This document shows positions 23,293 through 32,678 of a DNA stretch of 36,010 bases, piece after piece. The number at the start of each line of letters is the position of its first letter. Position 1 is the first letter of the stretch. The notes under the pieces were generated by a model that was not told the DNA's origin, ran no database searches, and saw only the letters and a list, made by a program, of their open reading frames with translations. Both the position numbers and the translations under genes were made by a program. Source of the stretch: an uncultured Oscillospiraceae bacterium (GTDB lineage: Bacteria > Bacillota > Clostridia > Oscillospirales > Oscillospiraceae); NCBI GenBank assembly GCA_910577525.1, contig CAJTLI010000026.1, positions 1 to 36,010 of the forward strand, written 5' to 3'.

Positions 23293-23321
23293 ATTATATC
23301 CTGTCCGGCCCCCCGCGTCAA
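23293..23321 (-). promoter_or_regulatory. Promoter of the hydrogenase gene
   Basis: On the minus strand TTGACG (23321-23316) and TATAAT (23298-23293) are 17 bases apart. A TTGTTAA half-site (23262-23268), like half of a Rex operator, lies about 20 bases into the leader; the other half is poor. Confidence 0.75.
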
Positions 23322-23423
23322 TCCAAAAGAGATGGATTTTGAGGAAAAGTTTTTGGGCGGACGGGCCGCGCCGGAGAATTGCGGAAACCCGCCGGAAAAC
23401 AGCCTGCCGCCCCGGTTTTCTCC

Positions 23424-23453
23424 TTGACAAAGGGCCCCCGGATGTGCTATGGT
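23424..23453 (+). promoter_or_regulatory. Strong promoter of the sugar ABC ATPase gene
   Basis: TTGACA (23424-23429) and TGC-TATGGT (23445-23453, extended -10) are 18 bases apart. Transcription should start near 23460, giving a leader of about 260-290 bases. Confidence 0.65.
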
Positions 23454-23459
23454 TTTAAG

Positions 23460-23636
23460 GAAGAATACCATAGCCGGACGGTGCCGGCGCACGCGGCGCA
23501 TGGACCCGGTTTACCCGTTATGATGGCATTGGCGGAGGAGACCGCCTTTCCATACCAGCGCTCCAAGGGGCGCACAATTTGACGGGCCGGGGGCTACTCC
23601 ATTACAATAGCCCGCGGTACTGAAAAAAGGAGGAAA
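23460..23636 (+). other. Structured untranslated leader of the ABC ATPase mRNA
   Basis: This GC-rich leader carries several small hairpins (GGCGG/CCGCC near 23531-23546, GCGCTCC/GGGGCGC near 23558-23575, GGGCTA/TAGCCC at 23591-23613) and ends in AAAGGAGG (23626-23633). I do not recognise a known riboswitch. The remaining stretch to the start codon is described as a probable insertion. Confidence 0.4.
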
Positions 23637-23720
23637 AACTACCGCTTCGACTTGCGGTGCGGCAGTGTGGAGACCTGTCGCAATGCTCCCGGGATCAAGC
23701 ACCCGGGCAGCGAGGTGGAG

Positions 23721-24941
<1,221 letters not shown>

Positions 24942-24962
24942 TCCTCTCTCAGCGGCAATTTC

Positions 24963-25002
24963 AGCCCGGGGGCCTGTATGGGGGCCCCCGGGCTTCCTTT
25001 TT
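24963..25002 (+). terminator. Terminator of the ABC ATPase gene
   Basis: AGCCCGGGGGCC (24963-24974) and GGCCCCCGGGCT (24983-24994) form a perfect 12-bp stem followed by TCCTTTTTG. Confidence 0.85.
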
Positions 25003-25056
25003 GCCGGTCCGGGCGGGCTGGTCTGAATTATCCATAAATTTAGACGGCATACGCCA

Positions 25057-25085
25057 TGGACGGCGGAACGGAGCCGTCCTATAAT
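25057..25085 (+). promoter_or_regulatory. Promoter of the MATE gene
   Basis: TGGACG (25057-25062) and consensus TATAAT (25080-25085) are 17 bases apart; the start codon lies about 30 bases downstream of the expected transcription start. Confidence 0.65.
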
Positions 25086-25118
25086 GGGGCTGACCACACG
25101 GAAAGGGGGAGGGCGGAA

Positions 25119-26540
25119 ATGGCGGGGTTTTCAAAAAGTGACGAGCGGTTCCGGGAATACGCCCTGAACGCGCCGCCCATGGGGGCGCTGCTGAGCACCT
25201 GCGGGCCCCTGGCGCTGTATCAGGCGCTGAACCAGATTTTTAAGATTCTGGACGCGCTGATGGCCGCCCATATCAGCTCCAACGCGGTGTCCGCCGTGTC
25301 CTGCCTCAGCCAGATCACCCTGATGATCACCGCCCTGGGCAGCGGCCTGGCGGTGGGGGGCTGCATCAAGATCTCCGAGGCCTACGGCAGGGGCGACCAC
25401 GAGCTGATGCGAAAGCAGGTGGCGTCGGTCTACGCCATGGCGGGGGTGGTCAGCGCCCTGGTGGCGGCAACCCTCATCCCCTTCGCGGAGCCCTTTCTGC
25501 GGCTGCTCCAGACGCCGGAGGAGCTGATCGAGACCGGGGCGGGCTATTTCCGCATTGAGATCCTGACGCTGGTTATCACCTTTTTCAACACCGTCTATAT
25601 CGCCATCGAGCGCAGCCGGGGCCGGGCAAAGCGGATTCTGGCCCTCAATCTGATGGTGATTGGGGTCAAGCTGGGGCTGTCCGCCTTCTTCGTCTACGGC
25701 GTCCAGGGCGGCCTGCCCCTCATCGCCGCGGCCAGCCTGGCGGGTCAGGCGGTCCTTTTCGCCTGCGCCCTGTTCTCCATGGGCAGGGACCAGGGGGCCT
25801 TCCGGTTCTCGCCGAAAAACATCTCCTGGAGGCGGGAGATCACCCTCCCCATTTTGAACCTCTCCTATCCGGTGGCGGCGGAAAAAATGCTGTTCGCGGC
25901 GGGAAAGGTCATCGTCAACTCCATGTCGGGGGTGTACGATGCCCTCACCGTGGGGGCGCTGGGCATTTCCAACAACATCGGCGGGCTGACCACCAGCTGG
26001 CACATGGGCTTTCAGGACGGGGCCGCGCCCCTCATCAGCCAGAACCGGGGGGCGGGGAGATACCGCCGGACCCTCCAGATCTACTTCCGGCTGCTGGCCG
26101 TGGACGTGGCCATCGGCGCGGCGGGCATTCTGATTGTGTCCAACGCCCTGCCCTGGCTGGCGGAGGTGTTCGCCCAGTCCAAGAGCAATTTTGACGCGGG
26201 CTTCCGGGACCAGATCGTGGCCATCCACCGGTGGGAGATGCTGGGCTATATGACCCTGGGGATCAACTCCGCCACCCTGGCGCTGCTGCTGGGATATGGA
26301 AAGACCAAGTGGACCATGCTGCTCAATGTCAGCCGGGTGTTCGTCTTCCGTGTGCCGGTGCTGTGGTGCCTCCAGCGGTTCACGGACATGGGGCCGGAGG
26401 CGGTGGGCGTCACCATGATGGTGAGCAACGTGTGCACGGGGCTGGCGGCGATTGGGGCGGCCATTCCCCTGATCCGGCAGATCCTGCGGCTGTGCCGGGA
26501 GGAGGAGGCGGGGCAGTCCGCCGGAACCCCGGAGGGCTGA
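25119..26540 (+). CDS. MATE-family efflux transporter
   Basis: A 473-residue, 12-helix exporter of the MATE superfamily that would expel cationic drugs or metabolites using an ion gradient. The two six-helix halves are visible, each with the usual early segment (PLALYQALNQIFKILDALMA near 30-49; LPILNLSYPVAAEKMLFAAG near 247-266). Conserved pieces include GSGLAVGGCIKISEAYGRGD (88-107) and ISQNRGAGRYRRT (about 308-320). ATG 25119 follows GGGGGAGGG; the upstream in-frame codons overlap the promoter. It is a single-gene unit ending in a shared bidirectional terminator. Substrate unknown. Confidence 0.9.
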   Translation: MAGFSKSDERFREYALNAPPMGALLSTCGPLALYQALNQIFKILDALMAAHISSNAVSAVSCLSQITLMITALGSGLAVGGCIKISEAYGRGDHELMRKQVASVYAMAGVVSALVAATLIPFAEPFLRLLQTPEELIETGAGYFRIEILTLVITFFNTVYIAIERSRGRAKRILALNLMVIGVKLGLSAFFVYGVQGGLPLIAAASLAGQAVLFACALFSMGRDQGAFRFSPKNISWRREITLPILNLSYPVAAEKMLFAAGKVIVNSMSGVYDALTVGALGISNNIGGLTTSWHMGFQDGAAPLISQNRGAGRYRRTLQIYFRLLAVDVAIGAAGILIVSNALPWLAEVFAQSKSNFDAGFRDQIVAIHRWEMLGYMTLGINSATLALLLGYGKTKWTMLLNVSRVFVFRVPVLWCLQRFTDMGPEAVGVTMMVSNVCTGLAAIGAAIPLIRQILRLCREEEAGQSAGTPEG

Positions 26541-26550
26541 CGGCCCGCGC

Positions 26551-26590
26551 AAAAAACCGGCACGCCAAAGGGCGTGCCGGTTCCGTTATT
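26551..26590. terminator. Bidirectional terminator between MATE and malQ
   Basis: AACCGGCACGCC (26555-26566) and GGCGTGCCGGTT (26571-26582) form a perfect 12-bp stem. Ts follow on both strands (six on the minus strand), serving the convergent MATE and malQ genes. Confidence 0.85.
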
Positions 26591-28100
26591 TCCTCGCCTT
26601 CTTGGCCTTGGGGGTCTGGCGCTTGGGCAGGCGCTGGTACACCCGGGTCTCCCGGTACAGCCGCCGGGCCAGCTCTGGGGTGAACGCCCCGGGCAGGGCC
26701 CGCCACTTCCAGTTGTTCCCCAGGGTGGAGGGGATGTTCATCCGGGCCTCGCTGCCCAAGCCCAGCAGGTCCTGGGCCTGCATCACCGCCAGGCCGGCGG
26801 GGGAGGCCCAGGCGGAGCGCATCATGCCCCAGTGGTAGCCCTCCCGGGCGGACAGCCGGAGGTATTCCTTGGCGAAGGACACGTCCTTCCGGGGGGCGGA
26901 GGCCATCCAGCCCTGGATGGTGTCGTTGTCGTGGGTGCCGGTGTACACCACGCAGTGGGGGGAGTAGCAGTGGGGCAGGTAATCGCTGCCGGTGTCCCGG
27001 CTGTCAAAGGCGAACTCCAGCACCTTCATGCCGGGATACCCGGTGTCCCGGAGGAGCTTGCGCACCGACGGGGTGAGAAAGCCCAGGTCCTCGGCGATGA
27101 TGTTCTGCCTGCCCAGCTGTTTGTTCACGGTTTTGAAGAAGTCCAGGCCGGGGCCGGGCCGCCAGCGACCGTTTTTGGCGGTGGCGTCGCCGTAGGGGAT
27201 GGCGTAATAGGCGTCGAACCCCCGGAAGTGGTCGATGCGCAGCACGTCGTAGATGGTGAACTGGAAGGCGATGCGGCGCAGCCACCACTGATAGCCGTCC
27301 TCCTTCATCACGTCCCAGCGGAACAGGGGGTTGCCCCACAGCTGGCCGTCGGCGGAGAAGCCGTCGGGGGGACAGCCCGCCACCTCGGTGGGCAGGCCGT
27401 TTTCGTCCAGCTGGAACTGGTCCGGGTTGGCCCACACGTCGGCGCTGTCGGCGGACACGTAGATGGGCAGGTCGCCGATAATGGACACGCCCTTTCCGTT
27501 GGCGTAGCGCTTAAGGGCCCTCCACTGACGGAAAAACAGGAACTGCACCGCCTTCCAGAACGCCACCTGCTCTGCCAGCTCCTCCTTGGCGGCGGCCAGG
27601 GCCTTGGGGCGGCGGAGCCGGACCTCCTCAGGCCAGCTGAACCAGGGGTCTCCGGCCTGCCTGTCCTTCAGCGCCATGAACAGGGCGTAGTCCTCCAGCC
27701 AGTCCGACTCCCCGCAGAACGCCTCAAATTCCGGGGGCGGCGCGGCCAGCATGCGGTCCGCCGCCCGTCTCAGCACCGGGTAGCGGGTCCGGTACATCAG
27801 GCCGTAGTCCACATACTGGGGATTGTCCCCCCAGTCCAGCCCCTGGTACTCCTCCGGCTGGAGCAGGCCCTCCGCCGCCAGGTCGTCCAGGTCGATGAAG
27901 TAGGGGTTGCCGGCGTAGGAGGAGAAGGACTGATAGGGGGAGTCGCCGTAGCTGGTGGGGCAGACGGGCAGAATCTGCCAATAGCTCTGCCCGGCGGCGG
28001 CGAGAAAGTCCGCGAAGGCCCGGGCCTCAGCCCCCAGGGCGCCGATGCCGTAGGGGGAGGACAGGGAGGAGATTGGCATTAAAATGCCGGCGCTTCTCAT
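26586..28100 (-). CDS. malQ: 4-alpha-glucanotransferase (amylomaltase, GH77)
   Basis: A 504-residue cytoplasmic enzyme that moves alpha-1,4-glucan segments between maltodextrins, freeing glucose. The N-terminus shows MRSAGILMPISSLSSPYGIG and YWQILPVCPTSYGDSPYQS, both family hallmarks. Catalytic residues: nucleophile D290 in RIDHFRGF, acid/base E337 in IIAEDLG and D391 in GTHDND. Length is normal. ATG 28100 lies seven bases after AAAGGTGG; an ATG at 28118 overlaps that site. A Lys/Arg-rich tail (last 15 residues) is an oddity. It lies 56 bases after a LacI-family regulator on the same strand, so that regulator probably controls it along with itself. Confidence 0.94.
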   Translation of the reverse strand: MRSAGILMPISSLSSPYGIGALGAEARAFADFLAAAGQSYWQILPVCPTSYGDSPYQSFSSYAGNPYFIDLDDLAAEGLLQPEEYQGLDWGDNPQYVDYGLMYRTRYPVLRRAADRMLAAPPPEFEAFCGESDWLEDYALFMALKDRQAGDPWFSWPEEVRLRRPKALAAAKEELAEQVAFWKAVQFLFFRQWRALKRYANGKGVSIIGDLPIYVSADSADVWANPDQFQLDENGLPTEVAGCPPDGFSADGQLWGNPLFRWDVMKEDGYQWWLRRIAFQFTIYDVLRIDHFRGFDAYYAIPYGDATAKNGRWRPGPGLDFFKTVNKQLGRQNIIAEDLGFLTPSVRKLLRDTGYPGMKVLEFAFDSRDTGSDYLPHCYSPHCVVYTGTHDNDTIQGWMASAPRKDVSFAKEYLRLSAREGYHWGMMRSAWASPAGLAVMQAQDLLGLGSEARMNIPSTLGNNWKWRALPGAFTPELARRLYRETRVYQRLPKRQTPKAKKARK

Positions 28101-28156
28101 AAAAAATCCACCTTTCATGGGGCCGCGGCCGCGGCCCGCAAGCTCTGAAATAGGGG

Positions 28157-29164
28157 TCAGGCCCGGGGCGGGGCCGCGCTCTCGCCGGGGATCAGCTGGA
28201 AGGGCACCACGCCGTGGACCGGGGGCCGCCGGCCCCGGAGGCTGTCCAGCAGCAGCTCCACCCCCTGCCCGGCCAGGGCTTGGGCGTCCTGCCGGACGGT
28301 GGCCAGCCGGGGTAGGAAGAACTGCCCCAGGGCAATGCCGTCGTAGCCCACCACGGAGATGTCCTGGGGCGTCCGGAGGCCCAGGTCGCCGATGGCCCGG
28401 ATGGCGCCGATGGCGGTGACGTCGCTGGCGCAGAACAGGGCGGTGAGCTCCGGGCAGCGCTCCAGCAGGCGCTTGGCGGTGTCGTAGCTGTCGGAGAAGG
28501 AGTAGCGGCAGGACTCCCGCCACCGGGGGTCGAAGGGCAGCTTCAGCGCCTCGAAGGCCCGCAGGCAGCCCTGAACCCGGCGGTAGCTGATCTGGGTGGA
28601 GGACCAGTTGCCCCCCAGCAGCCCGATGCGCCTGTGGCCCTGGGCCGCCAGACAGCGGATCACCTGGCAGGCCGCCTCCTCGTCGTCGGTGGTGAGGGAG
28701 GACAGGTTGGGAAAGCCCAGGTCCTTGGCGCAGTTGGTGAGCAGCACGCAGGGGACGGCGATCTGGCCGAACTCCGCCCGAAAAAACTCCAGGTCTCCCC
28801 CCAGGAACAGGATGCCCAGGGGCTTGCGCTCCCGGCACAGCCGGACGGCGTAGGACACCTCGTTGCCGTCCTCGTCCAGGTAGTGGAGGCTGGCGTCCCG
28901 CCCGGCGGCCTGGAGGAGCTGCTGAATGCGCTCCACCAGGTCGGCGAAGAGCATATTCCGGGCCCCCTTCACGATGACGGCGATGGAGGCGCTGGTCTGC
29001 TGCTTGAGGCGCTTGGCGTTGGCGTTGGGCTGGAAGCCCTGCTCCGCCACCACGGCCAGCACCCTCCGGCGGGTTTCCTCGCTGACGTCGGGGTGGTTGT
29101 TCAGCACCCGGGACACGGTGGCCACCCCCACCCCGGAGATGCGGGCGATATCCTTGATGGTCAT
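28157..29164 (-). CDS. LacI-family transcriptional regulator
   Basis: A 335-residue repressor. The HTH and hinge are classical: MTIKDIARISGVGVATVSRVL (1-21) and NANAKRLKQQTSASIAVIV (47-65). The periplasmic-binding-like sensor domain follows (about 60-330), with FCASDVTAIGAIRAI near 243-257 and DISVVGYDGIALGQ near 268-281. It sits upstream of malQ in one transcript, so a maltodextrin-type inducer is likely (inference). Its own promoter carries the perfect palindrome TGGAAACGTTTCCA at 29197-29210, suggesting autorepression. Confidence 0.93.
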   Translation of the reverse strand: MTIKDIARISGVGVATVSRVLNNHPDVSEETRRRVLAVVAEQGFQPNANAKRLKQQTSASIAVIVKGARNMLFADLVERIQQLLQAAGRDASLHYLDEDGNEVSYAVRLCRERKPLGILFLGGDLEFFRAEFGQIAVPCVLLTNCAKDLGFPNLSSLTTDDEEAACQVIRCLAAQGHRRIGLLGGNWSSTQISYRRVQGCLRAFEALKLPFDPRWRESCRYSFSDSYDTAKRLLERCPELTALFCASDVTAIGAIRAIGDLGLRTPQDISVVGYDGIALGQFFLPRLATVRQDAQALAGQGVELLLDSLRGRRPPVHGVVPFQLIPGESAAPPRA

Positions 29165-29196
29165 CCCAAGTCCCTCCCTCCGCTGAGCCGCGGGAC

Positions 29197-29253
29197 TGGA
29201 AACGTTTCCAATCCCTGTGCCTTCATCATACGGATTCCCGGCCCAATTTGCAA
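29197..29253 (-). promoter_or_regulatory. lacI-malQ promoter with LacI-type operator
   Basis: On the minus strand TTGCAA (29253-29248) and TATGAT (29230-29225) are 17 bases apart. The 14-bp perfect palindrome TGGAAACGTTTCCA (29197-29210), with the central CG typical of LacI/CcpA-family sites, falls about 8-21 bases after the expected start point, where a bound repressor would block transcription. Confidence 0.78.
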
Positions 29254-29337
29254 GGGGGATTTTTTCAATTCCCGCAACTTTGGCGGATTGCCAAAAAACC
29301 GGCGCCTGTTTTTAGGAGGTTTTACCAATCATCGGGG

Positions 29338-29454
29338 TTAGGCGGTGAGCTGAGCGATCTCCCTCTCCGCCTCGCCCCGGGTGTCCGCGGAAAAGCAGAA
29401 CGCGCCGTCCAGATAGACCTCAATATGGCCTCGCACAAATTCGATCTCGTACAT
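29338..29454 (-). CDS. Small hypothetical protein (38 aa)
   Basis: A 38-residue ORF, MYEIEFVRGHIEVYLDGAFC then FSADTRGEAEREIAQLTA. The pattern of alternating hydrophobic and charged residues followed by an amphipathic helix looks like a small folded beta-beta-alpha protein. AAGGAG lies ten bases before the ATG at 29454 and a TATACT -10-like element lies at 29511-29506 on the same strand; no good -35 was found. No function is known to me. It could be a spurious ORF, but its composition is protein-like and its ribosome binding site is good. Confidence 0.5.
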   Translation of the reverse strand: MYEIEFVRGHIEVYLDGAFCFSADTRGEAEREIAQLTA

Positions 29455-29543
29455 AATGGGACGCTCCTTCCATCCGGGGATTGTCCTCCCCGTTTCTGTG
29501 AGGACAGTATACCCCGGAAAGAGTCCCATAAACCGGCATATTT

Positions 29544-29577
29544 AAGGCGCTCTCCAAATTGGAGAGCGCCTTTTTTT
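29544..29577. terminator. Terminator of the yhaO-yhaN-like operon
   Basis: AAGGCGCTCTCC (29544-29555) and GGAGAGCGCCTT (29561-29572) form a 12-bp stem. Seven Ts follow on the plus strand; on the minus strand, the direction of the adjoining ATPase gene, only TTAAATAT follows. The ATPase stop codon (29576) lies inside the plus-strand T-run. Confidence 0.65.
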
Positions 29578-31507
29578 AAAGCGTTAGAACAGGCACGCAG
29601 TGGGCCCCGGCCCACTGCGCCTCCCGGCGGTGGCAGGAGAACAGCAGGATCTGCCGCTCCCCGCCCAAGCCCTTCAGCAGCTCCAGGGCCAGGGCCATCC
29701 GCCCGTCGTCAAAGGAGGCCAGGGCGTCGTCCAGCACCAGGGGCGCGCCGGGGGCGGTGAGCTGGCACACCGCCAGCCGGACGGCCAGATAGAGCTGTTC
29801 CTCCGTGCCGGCGGACAGGGCCAGGGACGGATGGGGAAGGGCGTCCCCCTCCCCCGCCGCCAGGGCGGAAAAATCCCGGGCCAGGGCGAGCCGGTCCCAC
29901 CGCCCCCCGGTGAGGACGGCGAACAGCTCCCCGGCCCGCCGGTTCAGCGCCGGGGAGAAGCGCTGGCGCAGCTGGTCGTTGGCGGCGGACAGGGCGTCCA
30001 TCGCCATACTCAGCGCGTCGTACTCCGACCGGCGGCGGGACAATTGCTCCTCCGCCTGACCCTTTCGGTCCTCCAGCGCCTGGGGGTCCCCCATCTGGGA
30101 CAGGGCCCCCGAACCCCGGGCCAGCTCGTCCCGCGCCCGGACCAGGTCACGCTCCACCGCGGCCAGCCGGGCGGCGGTGTCCGCCTTGGACCAGGGGGGC
30201 TCGCGGAGCAGCTCCAGGGTGTCGAAGAGCTGCCCCCCCTGGGCGGCCAGGTCGTCCACCCGGCGGCGGGCGGCGGCCTCGGCGGCGCGGGCCTGGGCCG
30301 CTTTTGCCAACGACTCCCGGTACTGCGCCGCCTGGGCAAGCCAGTTTTCATCCTCCGGCACGGGGACAGGTGGGACGGTAAGGGCCTCCTCAGCCCGGCG
30401 CGCCAGCTTCCGGCCGTCGAGCAGACACCAGACCGAGCCCAGCACCGCCATACCGGCAAGCGCGGCAATGAACCAGGTTCCCTCCAACAGCTTCGCGGCA
30501 AGCATCAGCAGCATGAGCAGTCCCAGGAAGATACCCGTCAGCAGTTCCATCCGCCCACGCTGGCGCTGTCTTTCCGCTTCCGCACGCCGCGCCTCCCGGC
30601 GGCGGTTCTCCTCCACGGCCTCGTCCCGCTCCCTCTGCCTCTCCTGGGCCAGGGCCCAGGCCTCCTCCCCGGACATGGTTCCGAACAGGGGGTGGGACGT
30701 TTCCTTCGGAAGGGCCTCCCTGGCCCGCTCCCACTCCCGATACGCCTCCCCATAGCGGCGGTTCAGCTCGTGCCTCTCAATCCGCGCCCAGACGTCCAGA
30801 CCGGCCTGGAGCTCCCGCCGCTGCTCCTCCAAGCGGACCAGCTCTTGTTCCGCCGACTCCTTCCGGCAGCGGGTCTGCTCCATCTCCCGGAGGGCCGAAT
30901 CCAGCCGGGACCGCTCCTCCTCCAGCTCCGGGATCAGCCCGACGGACCGGTTGGCCCGGCGGCGGTTGCGCCAGTCCTTCAGGGTGCGCTCCACGGCGGA
31001 AAAGGCCACTTCCTCCTCCCCGGAGGTGGCCAGGGCGGCGACGCGGGCCTCCAGCTCGCGGCTGGCCCCCACCCGGGTCCCGCCCTGCCCCACAAAGGCG
31101 GAGCGCACATAGACCTCCCTGCCCACCCCGGTGAGCAGCTCCCCCACGCTGGCGGCGGTGAGGCCGGGAACCGGGTCGCCGGAGGCGGTGTATACCGCCT
31201 CAAATTTGCCAAAGGGGTTGGTCCGGGTGGGGGAGCGGCGGAGGGTGATGTCCTGTCCCTGCCACTCCACCCGCATCTCGCCCGCCATGGGGGCCCCGGA
31301 CCAGGGCTGATAGCGGGTCTTGGCCGCCAGAAAGCCGGTTCTGTCCCGCTCCCGGGTGTCGATGCCGTAGAGCATGGCCTTTAAAAACCCCGCCCAGGTG
31401 GATTTGCCCGACTCGTTGGGGGCGGTGATGACGGTGAGGCCGGGGCCGGGCTCCAGCACCGCGCCGTCCAGCGCGCCGAAGGCGGCGGTCATTCTCTTGA
31501 TCCTCAT
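29576..31507 (-). CDS. YhaN/SbcC-like AAA ATPase with internal membrane segment
   Basis: A 643-residue SMC/Rad50-like ATPase probably acting in DNA repair with the upstream nuclease. Walker A is PNESGKST (30-37); the far C-terminal half has the ABC-type signature LSAGTEEQLYLAVRLA, Walker B PLVLDDALASFDD and a final switch histidine in FSCHRR. Between them lie coiled-coil arms (about 170-310 and 375-520) broken by two hydrophobic helices (about 322-368) where Rad50 has its zinc hook. This membrane insertion matches YhaN of Bacillus, so the complex is probably membrane bound. Shorter than typical YhaN, with reduced coils. ATG 31507 overlaps the nuclease stop (ATGA). Confidence 0.85.
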   Translation of the reverse strand: MRIKRMTAAFGALDGAVLEPGPGLTVITAPNESGKSTWAGFLKAMLYGIDTRERDRTGFLAAKTRYQPWSGAPMAGEMRVEWQGQDITLRRSPTRTNPFGKFEAVYTASGDPVPGLTAASVGELLTGVGREVYVRSAFVGQGGTRVGASRELEARVAALATSGEEEVAFSAVERTLKDWRNRRRANRSVGLIPELEEERSRLDSALREMEQTRCRKESAEQELVRLEEQRRELQAGLDVWARIERHELNRRYGEAYREWERAREALPKETSHPLFGTMSGEEAWALAQERQRERDEAVEENRRREARRAEAERQRQRGRMELLTGIFLGLLMLLMLAAKLLEGTWFIAALAGMAVLGSVWCLLDGRKLARRAEEALTVPPVPVPEDENWLAQAAQYRESLAKAAQARAAEAAARRRVDDLAAQGGQLFDTLELLREPPWSKADTAARLAAVERDLVRARDELARGSGALSQMGDPQALEDRKGQAEEQLSRRRSEYDALSMAMDALSAANDQLRQRFSPALNRRAGELFAVLTGGRWDRLALARDFSALAAGEGDALPHPSLALSAGTEEQLYLAVRLAVCQLTAPGAPLVLDDALASFDDGRMALALELLKGLGGERQILLFSCHRREAQWAGAHCVPVLTL

Positions 31508-32625
31508 GGGCGGATATCCTCCCCTCCCTCCAGGGCGGCCAGGCCGAACCGGGCGGCCAGCAGGAGCTTGTCCTTCTCATCCTCCTCCGCCCCGTCCAGC
31601 CGGGCGCGCATCTCCCGGAGAAACAGCCCGGTGAGGGAGTCCTCGCCGGCCCTGGCCCATAAGTCGGTGGGCAGGGTGGTCCGGTCCCGGAGCTCCGCGT
31701 AAAAAAAGCGGGGAGCGGCCAGGGCGGTCAGGGCAGCCAGATCCGGGGGGCGGCGGCTCTCCCCGGTGAGGAGGAAGCGCACCAGATCGGGGCTCTCCCC
31801 GGGGGGCAGAGCGTCGGTAAAGGAGTGAACCTCCGCCGTTTCAATCCGGTACTGCCGCCGGCAGACGGGCACAAACCGGGCGGCGGCGGGCGGGAGCCCC
31901 AGGTCCATGGGCGAGCCCTCCGGGGAGGCCGCGCCGAACTGGGCGGGCGCGTCAAGGGACACGATGAGCGCCCCCTTGGGGCCCAGCTCGTCGAAGCCCC
32001 GGCCCTCGGGACAGCCGGGGTAGGCCCACAGGGTTCTGCCCGCCTGGCCGCTGTTTGCGGCGTGGACGTGGCCCAGGGCGGCATAGGCCGCGCCGGAACG
32101 CTCCAGGGATTTCGGGCCGATGGGGGCATAGTTCCCCGTCAGGCCCACCTCGCCGTGGACGCACAGCAAATGAGTCCGGCCGTCGGCGGGGGCGGTGAAG
32201 CCGGAAATGGGGTCGTCCTCCCGGTGGGGGGCGGTGAAGGCGCAGCCGTGGACCACGCAGTTCAGGGCGGGCAGCTCAAACGCCTGCAATCCGGGCGCTG
32301 TAAAAATATGTACGTTGCCGGGCCAATCCGCCCCGGCGTAGGGGGAGCGCCCGTGATAATAGTCGTGGTTGCCGGGGGCAATGAACACCGGGACGGCCAG
32401 GGCCTCCAGGGCGGCGGCCAGGGCCCGGACCGTCTCGGGATATACCCGCTCCCCGTCGAACAGGTCGCCGGGGAGAAGGACCAAATCCACCTGTTCCACC
32501 TTTGCCAGCTCCGCCAGCCGGGCGGGAATGTCCCGCAGCTCCCGGCGGCGCTGGGCGCTCTTTTCCGGGGGTAGGCCGGATAGGGGGGAATCCAGGTGAA
32601 AATCGGCGGCGTGAAGCAATTTCAT
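31504..32625 (-). CDS. YhaO/SbcD-like DNA repair metallophosphoesterase
   Basis: A 373-residue calcineurin-like nuclease subunit. Metal-binding motifs: DFHLDSP (8-14), GDLFDG, GNHDYYHG, VHGEVG and GHVHAAN, in the order seen in SbcD/Mre11/YhaO. The remaining C-terminal third would contact the ATPase. ATG 32625 lies eight bases after GGATGGAG; an earlier ATG at 32649 is possible but has no ribosome binding site. The four-base overlap with the YhaN-like ATPase shows a two-gene operon equivalent to yhaO-yhaN. Confidence 0.88.
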   Translation of the reverse strand: MKLLHAADFHLDSPLSGLPPEKSAQRRRELRDIPARLAELAKVEQVDLVLLPGDLFDGERVYPETVRALAAALEALAVPVFIAPGNHDYYHGRSPYAGADWPGNVHIFTAPGLQAFELPALNCVVHGCAFTAPHREDDPISGFTAPADGRTHLLCVHGEVGLTGNYAPIGPKSLERSGAAYAALGHVHAANSGQAGRTLWAYPGCPEGRGFDELGPKGALIVSLDAPAQFGAASPEGSPMDLGLPPAAARFVPVCRRQYRIETAEVHSFTDALPPGESPDLVRFLLTGESRRPPDLAALTALAAPRFFYAELRDRTTLPTDLWARAGEDSLTGLFLREMRARLDGAEEDEKDKLLLAARFGLAALEGGEDIRP

Positions 32626-32678
32626 ATGTTTTTCTCCATCCTGTATCATAAGCTGTCCGCTGCCGGGCGGAGGGGTAT

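Noticed and set aside
23460..23636. Known riboswitch in the sugar ATPase leader
   Set aside because: Only small local hairpins are seen; I could not match a conserved core of any riboswitch class.
23652..23720. TTG start giving a longer sugar ATPase
   Set aside because: The SD is 18 bases away, and the extra residues come from the probable insertion rather than from the ATPase family.
29340..29577. A plus-strand small RNA ending at the hairpin 29544-29572
   Set aside because: The plus-strand T-run is good, but no plus-strand promoter was found upstream; a two-way terminator is simpler.
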